From: Peptococcaceae bacterium BRH_c23
GTDB lineage: Bacteria > Bacillota_B > Desulfitobacteriia > Desulfitobacteriales > Desulfitobacteriaceae
DNA: 8,503 nt
Reading direction: 5' to 3'
NCBI GenBank assembly: GCA_000961805.1
Contig: LADV01000129.1
Coordinates: 1-8,503 of the forward strand
Below the pieces are notes generated by a model that saw only the letters and a program-made list of their open reading frames with translations, did no database searches and was not told the DNA's origin. Shown here in pieces: positions 1 through 6,987 of this stretch (position 1 is the stretch's first letter; every line of letters starts with the position of its first letter). Position numbers and translations under genes: made by a program.

Positions 1-109
1 AAGAAAGATAGCTGTGATAATTGATGTCTTTAACTTTACACCACGCTTTTGCAGTCATCCCGCTGGTCCTACATTCGGCCACCAGCGCCTTACGTTCTTG
101 TTTGTCCAT
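1..109 (-). CDS. tnpA: IS66 accessory protein TnpA, N-terminal part
   Basis: The visible 36 codons begin MDKQERKALVAECRTSG and contain the segment MTAKAWCKVKDI. This matches the start of IS66-family TnpA accessory proteins, which have a short helix, then 'xSGxTxxxWCxxxgI', then a Tyr-rich segment (here NYHSYLL) of a helix-turn-helix-like fold. TnpA is needed with TnpB and TnpC for IS66 transposition. The start is the ATG at 109-107, preceded by GGAGGT at 121-116. The gene runs off the left edge, so its integrity is unknown. The family is recognised from the pattern, not from a database search. Confidence 0.72.
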   Translation of the reverse strand, partial: MDKQERKALVAECRTSGMTAKAWCKVKDINYHSYLS

Positions 110-195
110 TCGAATACCTCCATTCCTTTGTGTTATGGAGATAGTTTCTCATAGATAAAGCATGTTGACCATGCACCGGTTTATTAAGCGCTTAC
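1..195 (-). mobile_element. IS66-family insertion sequence, 5' end (partial)
   Basis: On the minus strand this stretch begins with a terminal repeat starting GTAAGCGCTTAATAAACCGG at 195 and reads inward to the tnpA start at 109. IS66-family elements characteristically begin with GTAAGCG and carry tnpA first, so 195 is probably the exact element boundary. If so, the next eight bases (196-203, ctagtttt) would be one copy of the expected 8-bp target duplication. The other end lies outside the window, so neither the duplication nor completeness can be checked. Confidence 0.75.
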
Positions 196-230
196 CTAGT
201 TTTAAGCCAGAGCCATCGAAGTAAAACTCG

Positions 231-286
231 AAAACAAAGCTAAGCAGCTTACCCTATTCTATGGGTAAGCTGCTTAGCTTTGTTTT
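231..286. terminator. Perfect 24-bp inverted repeat, likely bidirectional intrinsic terminator
   Basis: The arms at 231-254 and 263-286 are perfect reverse complements of 24 bp around an 8-nt loop (tattctat). The outer bases are AAAA on the left and TTTT on the right, so either transcript would end in a stem followed by U-rich sequence. This is the form of a bidirectional rho-independent terminator. It lies only 36 bp from the IS66 end and probably terminated a gene that was present before the insertion. Confidence 0.7.
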
Positions 287-577
287 ATTTGTTGTCATAT
301 GCCAATTCCCATGTTATCTAGCAGAGTTACTCGTTCAGCTAAAGATGTAGATTACAACTCATATTCCGCACATTAGAAGACAAAATCCTTGTATAGGAAT
401 CTTTTTCGAAAAATTTTTCGCAATTTTATTCAGTATAAAAGTGTTATATATTGTAATTGATACATTTTATATGGTTGTAACTGCATTTTATAAGATAATT
501 GTAGAATATGTATTTTTTATTTAGTAAAATTCATATATGATTCTACTGCTAAAAGTACTTTGAAGAGGTGAATCTGT
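287..577. other. AT-rich intergenic region upstream of the Spo0E-like gene
   Basis: I see no open reading frame of substance, no RNA gene and no recognisable riboswitch here. The second half is very AT-rich, as expected for a clostridial promoter region. No -35/-10 pair matches a consensus well; TTGTAG at 499-504 with TAGTAA at 522-527 has a 17-bp spacer but is weak. An exact palindrome, TTTTTCGAAAAA at 402-413, is one base away from a Spo0A-box core. The ribosome binding site of the next gene is at 562-570. Confidence 0.5.
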
Positions 578-763
578 ATGGAAACGTTAAAGGAATTGCA
601 AGAGAATATAGAAGAAGTCAGAAGTTTGTTAAATAACACAATCTTGGTTAAAGGAAGCCTTACAGATCCCGAAATAATATATATAAGTCAACAACTTGAC
701 TGTTTATTAAACAAGCATAACAGAGTAGTGAATATGTGTAAAAAGGTGATCAATGACTATTGA
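578..763 (+). CDS. Spo0E-like sporulation regulatory protein (aspartyl-phosphate phosphatase family)
   Basis: This 61-residue protein has the size and two-helix layout of the Spo0E family. A first helix (about residues 4-20, ELQENIEEVRSLLNN) is followed by a short loop and a second helix with the family signature SQQLDCLLNKH (about 37-47), matching the SxxLDxLIxxY-type motif that contacts the response-regulator active site. Known Spo0E-family proteins remove phosphate from Spo0A~P and so oppose entry into sporulation. The ATG at 578 has AGAGGTG about 8 nt upstream. The gene is convergent with the LytTR regulator, with only 11 bp between the two stop codons and no obvious terminator between them. 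Its phosphatase target is inferred from the family; Spo0A itself is not in this window. Confidence 0.82.
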   Translation: METLKELQENIEEVRSLLNNTILVKGSLTDPEIIYISQQLDCLLNKHNRVVNMCKKVINDY

Positions 764-774
764 GGCAAAATGAG

Positions 775-1545
775 CTATGTGAAAAAGTTTAGATTATTAA
801 GAAGATCAAACTCCTTTAAAAAATTCTTTTTATTCCTGGACATTAGGCACTTGTCACCTGTTGACATAGTAACTGCTTGTTCTTTCATATTTACTTCCTT
901 AATATGTCGGGTATTGATTAAAAAAGATTTGTGAGCCCGGTAAAAAGTGTCTGTCATTTCTTTAATTGATTTCTCAATTTCTTTTAGAGTGCCATAATAT
1001 TCAACTTGCCCATTAACTGTATGTATTGCAAGTTTAGGGCCGAAAGATTCAATATAAATAATATTGTTAAGAGATATACGATATTCTCGATAACCAGACT
1101 TTATACTTATAAAACTGCGCTCCGCAGGTAAATGCAAATATTGTATTCTTGAATACTCTTTTACTAGAGCCTTAAGGCAGTCTGAAAGATCTAAATAAGA
1201 TACTGGTTTGACTAAGAAATCAAACACTTTTAGTTTATATTTAAAGACCATCATAGAAAACTGTATATAAGCGGTCAAAAATATTATATATGCATTAGGC
1301 TCCCTGTCTCTGATAGCTCGACCAAGCGTTATTCCATTGATCTCACTTTTAAAATTAATGTCCAATATATATACATTCATTTGTTCAAATTTCTCACTTG
1401 AATAATTCAACACATCCTGCGGGATGGTTGTAGATAAAGAAATATTAGCATCTATATGGTTTTCTGTTATAAATTTTTTAATACGCTTACATGTACTTTC
1501 AAGAACCGATTTTTGATCATCTATTAATACGAAATTTAGAGACAT
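775..1545 (-). CDS. AgrA-like LytTR-family response regulator
   Basis: The 256-residue protein has a receiver domain at about 1-125 and a LytTR DNA-binding domain at about 148-248. Receiver landmarks are the acidic pair D9-D10, the phospho-acceptor D62 in YILDINF, T91 in FLTAY and K113 in LVKP. The LytTR part shows FISIKSGYREYRI, the YRAHKSFLINTRHI segment and MSRNKKNF, which correspond to the conserved His and Arg DNA contacts of AgrA/ComE-type regulators. I use ATG 1545 rather than the upstream GTG at 1554, because the GTG sits inside the ribosome binding site AGGTGA (1556-1551). The gene is 18 bp downstream of the AgrC-like gene and clearly co-transcribed with it. No agrB or agrD peptide gene is seen nearby, so its signal and target promoters are unknown. 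Confidence 0.88.
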   Translation of the reverse strand: MSLNFVLIDDQKSVLESTCKRIKKFITENHIDANISLSTTIPQDVLNYSSEKFEQMNVYILDINFKSEINGITLGRAIRDREPNAYIIFLTAYIQFSMMVFKYKLKVFDFLVKPVSYLDLSDCLKALVKEYSRIQYLHLPAERSFISIKSGYREYRISLNNIIYIESFGPKLAIHTVNGQVEYYGTLKEIEKSIKEMTDTFYRAHKSFLINTRHIKEVNMKEQAVTMSTGDKCLMSRNKKNFLKEFDLLNNLNFFT

Positions 1546-1550
1546 ATCAA

Positions 1551-1556
1551 TCACCT
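1551..1556 (-). promoter_or_regulatory. Ribosome binding site deciding the LytTR regulator start
   Basis: AGGTGA on the minus strand lies 5 nt before ATG 1545. It overlaps the in-frame GTG at 1554-1552, which makes the longer start unlikely. Confidence 0.6.
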
Positions 1557-1563
1557 ACTAATT

Positions 1564-2142
1564 TCATTTTATTATTTGAAGCTCCTGGACAAATACCTGA
1601 TGTTGTACGAAAGTATTGTAGAGTATACCAGGATATTTAGACAGCGTGGAGGACACTCCATCTATTATAGGCATATTGGGTTTTTCTTTAAACGTATTTT
1701 CAATAATAATGGTTGTAGAATCGCCACTTCTCAAAAAGTATATGGAAACTTTTTTGATGTTAGCTTCTGATGCAGCATCTATTGCTTTATCTAAAGATAG
1801 ACCAATAACTTGAAATAAATCAATGTCACTTATAAGATCGTTTTCTGGTAATATGATTAGATCAGTTATTAATTTGAAATCAATGCCTATATTGACAGCG
1901 GCTTTGAATTTTGCAGATAGAAGTCTCTTAAGTAGTGAATTTTCTATTTTTTCAATCGTAGAAAGACTTGTATCGATAGGCTTAATACTTTCCAGCATCT
2001 CATAAAAGTACTTTTTTAACCCTTCCCAGTCTTCTAATTCTATATAGCCATTAATGCCATGCATTATATTTAATGCATTATGCCTGAAATCTCTAAGTTC
2101 AAGTAAAAATTTGTCACTGTCATTTTTATTTTTGTATTGCAT
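1564..2142 (-). CDS. Soluble AgrC-like GHKL histidine-kinase homologue, probably catalytically defective
   Basis: The 192-residue protein corresponds to the cytoplasmic half of AgrC-type (HPK10) sensor kinases. The DHp helix has ELRDFRHNALNIMHGINGY with candidate phospho-acceptor H21, followed by IELEDWEGLKKYF, a typical AgrC-family segment, then a GHKL ATPase-like region. There is no membrane or sensor domain. A strong GGGAGGA site 5-6 nt before ATG 2142 shows that it is meant to start here. Two key parts are abnormal. The N-box reads LDKAIDAA, with K119 where family members have Asn, which coordinates Mg-ATP. The C-terminal GLGLYNV-type glycine motif is reduced to GILYN and followed by only about 18 residues. 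Low ATP binding or no kinase activity is inferred; it could act as a phosphatase, a scaffold for the LytTR regulator, or be decaying. Confidence 0.72.
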   Translation of the reverse strand: MQYKNKNDSDKFLLELRDFRHNALNIMHGINGYIELEDWEGLKKYFYEMLESIKPIDTSLSTIEKIENSLLKRLLSAKFKAAVNIGIDFKLITDLIILPENDLISDIDLFQVIGLSLDKAIDAASEANIKKVSIYFLRSGDSTTIIIENTFKEKPNMPIIDGVSSTLSKYPGILYNTFVQHQVFVQELQIIK

Positions 2143-2263
2143 TTTTTCCTCCCATTAAACAAAAAAGCTTAATTATTCTTGTTATTAAAAATTCCATAGA
2201 TATTTGAAATATCCTTTACACTTTTTTACTAAAATGTACAAAAAATTAATTGCGGAGGTAAAA
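2143..2263. promoter_or_regulatory. Divergent promoter region with a 15-bp palindrome
   Basis: This 121-bp AT-rich gap must hold the promoters for both the minus-strand AgrC/LytTR operon and the plus-strand hybrid-kinase operon. At 2199-2213 there is a perfect palindrome GATATTT-G-AAATATC, a candidate operator shared by both directions. No convincing consensus promoter or LytTR-type direct repeat was found by eye. An in-frame TTG at 2204 falls inside the palindrome but has no ribosome binding site. Confidence 0.5.
2254..2259 (+). promoter_or_regulatory. Ribosome binding site deciding the hybrid-kinase start
   Basis: GGAGGT lies 4 nt before ATG 2264. The protein then begins [10 protein letters not shown] and runs straight into the first membrane helix. 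This supports 2264 over the TTG at 2204. Confidence 0.75.
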
Positions 2264-5200
2264 ATGGATAAAAATAGAATACCAATGAGTTTTATACTAA
2301 TTATTTCATTTATTGTGCTTATGATATCTACAGTTAGTGTAATATGTTTTACAGTATTTTCAAATTGGAAACTATCATCTGATAATATTATTACAAAAAT
2401 GGAAAATGATGCTAATATAGATATTTTTAATAAAATAGAAACCTTCATCAGTGTTCCTCTATACATAAATGAAGTAAACCACAATTCAATCGAAAATGAA
2501 ATTGTGGATATTAACGATAGAAAGGAACGTGAAGTCTTTTTCGCTGGAGTTATGAAATCAAATAACGAAGATGTGTATAGTTTCAGCTATGGTACTGAAA
2601 ATGGCGAGTATTACGGAGCACGCAGAAATACTAAAAATGAGATAGAGATTATGAAAAGTGATGCTGAAACAGATGGGAAATCTACCTATTATTCCATAAC
2701 AAAGGATTTGACTTCAGGGGAAGTTGTGGAACGATTAGGAAAATTTGATCCTCGTACAAGAGATTGGTACATAATTGCCAAAGAACATGTGAAACCAATA
2801 TTTTCTCCTATCTACGAACATTTTGTAATGAATGATTTAGCTATTACAGCATCTCATCCAATTTATAATAAAGAAGGTGTCCTTATGGGTGTATTGGGAA
2901 CACATTTTACGCTTTCAAAAATAAACAGTTATTTGGAAGAGATTACAAAAGACAAGATGGCTATAGCTTATATTATTGAAAAGAGTTCGGGAGTAATCGT
3001 TGCAAATTCACTTGGAATACCAAATTTTGAAAGGTCTGGAGATACAACAATAAATAAACTTACAGTTGAAGAAATCGGCAACGAACATATCAAAGAGGCC
3101 TATCTAAACTATAAAAAAAATTTGGGAAATGATTATATTGTAAAAACGAAGGATGATAAGTTTCATATAAGTTTCACTGATTATAATAAAGACGGTTTAG
3201 ATTGGATAATTATAACAGCTATTCCTGAAAGTCAGTTAACAGCTGAAATCACAAAAAGTATTACGGTTGCACTACTTTATATAATTTTAGCACTTATAAT
3301 ATCAATCATAATATATATAAAGAGCACAAAAATAATTCTAAGGCCTATTTATAATTTAATAACTACTACAGAAAAATTTTCAAAAGGAGACCTTGTACAG
3401 AGAGCCAGGGTTTTTAGAAATGACGAAATCGGGAAACTAGCCAATGCCTTTAATATAATGGCAGAAGAATTATATATGCTTATAAACACTCTTGAAGAAA
3501 AGGTAAAAGAGAGGACAAAGGAATTAGAAAGCACTAACGTTGCGCTAAAGAGAAGCGAAGGTGATATACGCCTTCTTATGGATTCTACTGCCGAAGCAAT
3601 ATATGGAATTGATTTGAATGGGAATTGTACCTTCTGTAACGCTAGTTGCCTCCGCATACTTGGGTATAATCATCAAGAGGCGTTGATAGGAAAAAACATG
3701 CATAGGCAGATCCATTATATGCATTCAGATGGGACGACTCTCCCCATTGAAGAATGTAAAGTCTTCAATGCATTCATTAAAGGGGAAGGCACTCATGTGG
3801 AGGATGAGGTACTATGGCGTGCTGATGGCACCAGTTTTCCGGCCAATTATTATTCTTATCCCCAGTATCGTGATGGAGAAGTTGTTGGTGCTGTAGTAAC
3901 CTTTACCGACATTACAGAGCGTAAGCTGGCACGAAATGAAATAATAAAAGCAAAAGAACAGGCAGAAGCAGCAAACAGAGCAAAGAGTCAATTTCTTGCA
4001 AGTATGAGCCATGAAATTAGGACGCCCATGAATGGGATTTTAGGATTTTTACAGCTTCTTGAGAATACAGCACTAAATAAAGAACAGGTAGAATTCATTT
4101 ATACTATAAAGAGTTCCACAGACACTTTGCTGGCAGTTATCAATGATATTCTTGACATATCAAAAATAGAGGCAGGCAAACTGGAACTTGAGCAGATTCC
4201 TTTTGATATACGTTCAACTATAGAAACAACTGTGATTCCTTTTTCTGCTAAAGCAAGCCAAAGTCTTGAACTCAATATGCTGATCGGGTCAGGCATTCCT
4301 CAATTTGTCATGGGCGATCCGACAAAATTAAGGCAGGTCATTAGAAATCTGATAAGTAATGCCTTGAAATTCACTGATAAAGGTGAAGTATTCATAGAAG
4401 TCAGCTTAAATAAGGAAACCGATGTTGCTATCGAACTATTATTTACAGTAAAAGATACGGGCATAGGTATGACCGAGGAGGAAATGAGAAAGCTTTTTAA
4501 ACCATTTACACAGGCGGATTCATCTTCTACAAGAAAATATGGAGGTACGGGACTGGGGCTTGCAATATGTAAGAGTTTAGTGGAAATGATGAATGGAGAA
4601 ATTAGCGTAGTAAGTGAAAAAGGCAAAGGGACTATCTTCAATTTCACAGTCACTCTGAATAAAACTGTAAATACAGAGGCACCCATTTTTGAGACAGCTA
4701 ACAAAAGTGTTTTTGTTACAAGGCATACTGCGCAGGAATCTAATTATAATAACAAACTAAAAATATTACTTGTTGAAGATAATGAGATTAACAGGATATT
4801 ATTCATCAAACTGTTAAAGAAGAAGGGCTTAAGTTGCGACATAGCGATAGACGGCGAAGAAGCTGTAAGGGCATGTGTTGATAAAAACTATAATATGATT
4901 TTCATGGACTGTCAGATGCCGGTGATGGATGGTTATAATGCGACAAGACAGATTCGTGAAGCAGAAGGGAGTAGAAAACATACGGTGATTATAGCCATGA
5001 CTGCCTATGCCATGCAAGGTGACGAGGAAAAATGCTTGAAGGCAGGAATGGATGATTACATAAGCAAGCCGTTTAGTCTTGTAAATTTGATGAAGATGCT
5101 TCAAAAGCATGGAAAAGCTACAGATAATGAGAACAACGAAATAGAGGGTAACATTTGTTTTTCTGATACCGTGCTTACTCTCATGGAAGAGTCAGGTTTT

Positions 5201-5518
5201 GATAAGGAAACCTGTAATGATATATTAACTATTTTTTGTGAACATACTGACAGACTGATTTGGGAAATCAAAGAACATATTGCCAAAAATAACTATGATG
5301 AAGCTGGTATTCTCATACATCAATTAAAAGGCTCGGCTGGTAATGTAAAGGCTAAAGAAATAGCCAAGTACGCCTTGGAGATGGAAGAAGGTATAAAAAC
5401 TTCCAATAGTGAAATTCTTGGCAGATTATTGGAGGAGATAGAGAGGTCGTTAAAGGTTTTGAAAGAAAAAAGAAAAGGAGGATGCCCAAATGATCACAGG
5501 GAATGTAATGATTGTTGA
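2264..5518 (+). CDS. Membrane hybrid histidine kinase (dCache-HAMP-PAS-HisKA-HATPase-REC-HPt)
   Basis: This 1084-residue tripartite (BarA/ArcB-style) sensor carries a full His-Asp-His relay. Order: membrane helix 9-31; extracytoplasmic dCache-like sensor about 35-330 (RDWY at 166-169); second membrane helix 333-354; HAMP about 350-405; coiled coil; PAS about 433-555; HisKA with H583 in [12 protein letters not shown]; HATPase with N699 (SNALKF), D731 (DTGIGM) and GGTGLGL from 760; REC with D839, acceptor D882 ([11 protein letters not shown]) and K935; HPt with H1019 in [10 protein letters not shown]. All catalytic residues are intact. The final HPt suggests phosphate is handed to a separate receiver; the next gene overlaps by 29 bp and begins with one. 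The sensor half is much poorer in GC (about 26% in 2281-2580) than the PAS region (about 43% in 3601-3900), suggesting a mosaic origin. The ligand is unknown. Confidence 0.93.
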   Translation: MDKNRIPMSFILIISFIVLMISTVSVICFTVFSNWKLSSDNIITKMENDANIDIFNKIETFISVPLYINEVNHNSIENEIVDINDRKEREVFFAGVMKSNNEDVYSFSYGTENGEYYGARRNTKNEIEIMKSDAETDGKSTYYSITKDLTSGEVVERLGKFDPRTRDWYIIAKEHVKPIFSPIYEHFVMNDLAITASHPIYNKEGVLMGVLGTHFTLSKINSYLEEITKDKMAIAYIIEKSSGVIVANSLGIPNFERSGDTTINKLTVEEIGNEHIKEAYLNYKKNLGNDYIVKTKDDKFHISFTDYNKDGLDWIIITAIPESQLTAEITKSITVALLYIILALIISIIIYIKSTKIILRPIYNLITTTEKFSKGDLVQRARVFRNDEIGKLANAFNIMAEELYMLINTLEEKVKERTKELESTNVALKRSEGDIRLLMDSTAEAIYGIDLNGNCTFCNASCLRILGYNHQEALIGKNMHRQIHYMHSDGTTLPIEECKVFNAFIKGEGTHVEDEVLWRADGTSFPANYYSYPQYRDGEVVGAVVTFTDITERKLARNEIIKAKEQAEAANRAKSQFLASMSHEIRTPMNGILGFLQLLENTALNKEQVEFIYTIKSSTDTLLAVINDILDISKIEAGKLELEQIPFDIRSTIETTVIPFSAKASQSLELNMLIGSGIPQFVMGDPTKLRQVIRNLISNALKFTDKGEVFIEVSLNKETDVAIELLFTVKDTGIGMTEEEMRKLFKPFTQADSSSTRKYGGTGLGLAICKSLVEMMNGEISVVSEKGKGTIFNFTVTLNKTVNTEAPIFETANKSVFVTRHTAQESNYNNKLKILLVEDNEINRILFIKLLKKKGLSCDIAIDGEEAVRACVDKNYNMIFMDCQMPVMDGYNATRQIREAEGSRKHTVIIAMTAYAMQGDEEKCLKAGMDDYISKPFSLVNLMKMLQKHGKATDNENNEIEGNICFSDTVLTLMEESGFDKETCNDILTIFCEHTDRLIWEIKEHIAKNNYDEAGILIHQLKGSAGNVKAKEIAKYALEMEEGIKTSNSEILGRLLEEIERSLKVLKEKRKGGCPNDHRECNDC

Positions 5519-6953
5519 TGATTCTCCTATCGATAGAAAAATTATCTCGCAGATCCTTAAAGAGAGACTTGGCGGTATTAGTGTGTTCGAGTCTGAAGAT
5601 GGGCGAAATATTTATCAAAAGCTTGTGTTAAACAATATTCAAATGTGTATTTTAGACATTGTGATGCCTCATAAGAATGGATATCAGATATTAGAAGAGA
5701 TGAAAAACAATCCTGATTTAATGGATATACCTGTCATTGTGTGTACAGGTATTGAAGATAAACAAGCTATAGAAAAAGCTCTAACCCTTGGAGCTTATGA
5801 CTATTTTTCTAAGCCTTTTACTCAAGAAGCAATGAAAATATCGTTACCTTTAAAGGTTAAAAATGCAATAGAATTTATGAAAAGAAAAGAAGAGATTATA
5901 TATTTAAGCTATCATGATAAATTAACAAGCCTTTATAATAGAAGATTCTTTGAAGAAGTAATGATAAAATTTGATACTGAAAGAAATCTTCCCATTTCAA
6001 TAATTATGGGGGATGTTAATGGGTTGAAGCTTGTAAATGATGCCTTTGGCCATGAAAAAGGGGATGAACTTTTACAGAAAGCAGCTGCAGCAATTCAAAA
6101 TTCATGTAGAAAGGATGAAATAGTTGCCCGCTGGGGTGGAGATGAATTTGTCATTCTTATGACAAAGACTAAAGCAGAAGATATAGAAAGAGTCATCAAT
6201 AGGATAAAAAAATCATATTCAGGTGAGTATGTTAACTCTTTAAGTGTCAGTGTCTCATTTGGGTGGAGTACAAAAAGCAAAGCTAATGAAGACATACTAA
6301 AAGTATTAAAAAGTGCTGAAGATCTTATGTACAAACATAAAACTATTGAAAATCAAGGGATAAGGAGTAATACAATAAACACAATAATTAATACTCTGCA
6401 TGAAAAGAGTCCAAGAGAAGAACAACATTCTAAAAGAGTAAGTGAAATATGTCAGAATATAGGAAAAGCTATGGACTTCTCAGAAATTGAACAAAGTATA
6501 CTCAAAGCAGTGGGCTTACTTCATGATATAGGGAAAATTGCAATCGACGATAGTATACTTAATAAACCTGGGAAACTTACAGAACAGGAGTGGGAAGAAA
6601 TAAAGCGACATCCCGATATTGGATATAGAATACTAAGCACATCTTATGACTTTTTAGAATTAGCAGATTGTATATTAGCACACCATGAAAAATGGGCTGG
6701 TACAGGTTATCCAAAAGGATTAAAAGGAGAAGACATTCCAAGGATAGCAAGGATTATTGCTATTGCTGACAGCTACGACGCTATGACCAGTGAACGACCA
6801 TATCGAAAGGCAATGAGTGAAGAAGAAGCCTGTATAGAAATAAGAAAAAACTCGGGAACACAGTTCGATCCTAAAATCGCAAGAATATTTATTGAAAAAG
6901 TGCTAGGCATGGGATGGCACTATTCAGTATGTGAACAGTTCCGCACCACCTGA
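5490..6953 (+). CDS. Response regulator with GGDEF and HD-GYP domains (c-di-GMP synthesis and breakdown)
   Basis: The 487-residue protein has three domains. A receiver (about 5-120) has D10-D11, acceptor D56 (CILDIVMP), T86 and K108. A GGDEF diguanylate cyclase (about 135-290) has the intact active site RWGGDEF (GGDEF 216-220), so it can probably make c-di-GMP. An HD-GYP phosphodiesterase (about 300-475) has H345-D346 (LLHDIGK), [20 protein letters not shown] (GYP 406-408) and ADSYDAM, all expected metal ligands. The I-site position before GGDEF reads RKDE rather than RxxD, so product inhibition may be altered. ATG 5490 follows AAAGGAGG with 8-nt spacing and overlaps the kinase gene by 29 bp, implying translational coupling. 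The last residues ([15 protein letters not shown]) lie in unusually GC-rich DNA and look unlike a normal HD-GYP end. Which activity dominates cannot be told from sequence. Confidence 0.93.
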   Translation: MITGNVMIVDDSPIDRKIISQILKERLGGISVFESEDGRNIYQKLVLNNIQMCILDIVMPHKNGYQILEEMKNNPDLMDIPVIVCTGIEDKQAIEKALTLGAYDYFSKPFTQEAMKISLPLKVKNAIEFMKRKEEIIYLSYHDKLTSLYNRRFFEEVMIKFDTERNLPISIIMGDVNGLKLVNDAFGHEKGDELLQKAAAAIQNSCRKDEIVARWGGDEFVILMTKTKAEDIERVINRIKKSYSGEYVNSLSVSVSFGWSTKSKANEDILKVLKSAEDLMYKHKTIENQGIRSNTINTIINTLHEKSPREEQHSKRVSEICQNIGKAMDFSEIEQSILKAVGLLHDIGKIAIDDSILNKPGKLTEQEWEEIKRHPDIGYRILSTSYDFLELADCILAHHEKWAGTGYPKGLKGEDIPRIARIIAIADSYDAMTSERPYRKAMSEEEACIEIRKNSGTQFDPKIARIFIEKVLGMGWHYSVCEQFRTT

Positions 6954-6987
6954 TCTGATCGTGCTTAAATAACAAGGAGATGACATA

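Noticed and set aside
287..577. A c-di-GMP riboswitch or agrD-like peptide gene in the intergenic region
   Set aside because: No GEMM-type conserved bases and no short open frame with a ribosome binding site were found.
764..774. Terminator between the convergent Spo0E-like and LytTR genes
   Set aside because: Only 11 bp separate the stops and no stem-loop with a T-tract was seen.
1546..1554. GTG start for the LytTR regulator
   Set aside because: The GTG is part of the ribosome binding site serving ATG 1545.
2204..2263. TTG start giving the hybrid kinase 20 extra residues
   Set aside because: There is no ribosome binding site, it lies inside a palindrome, and ATG 2264 has GGAGGT directly upstream.
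2185..2484. Minus-strand 99-codon open frame with hydrophobic stretches, upstream of the AgrC-like gene; considered as a missing membrane sensor
   Set aside because: It lies antisense to the first membrane helix of the hybrid kinase, has no ribosome binding site, and the AgrC-like gene has its own strong start at 2142.
4300..4704. Long minus-strand open frame inside the kinase gene
   Set aside because: It is the shadow of the HATPase-coding region, with no start signal and no plausible protein pattern.
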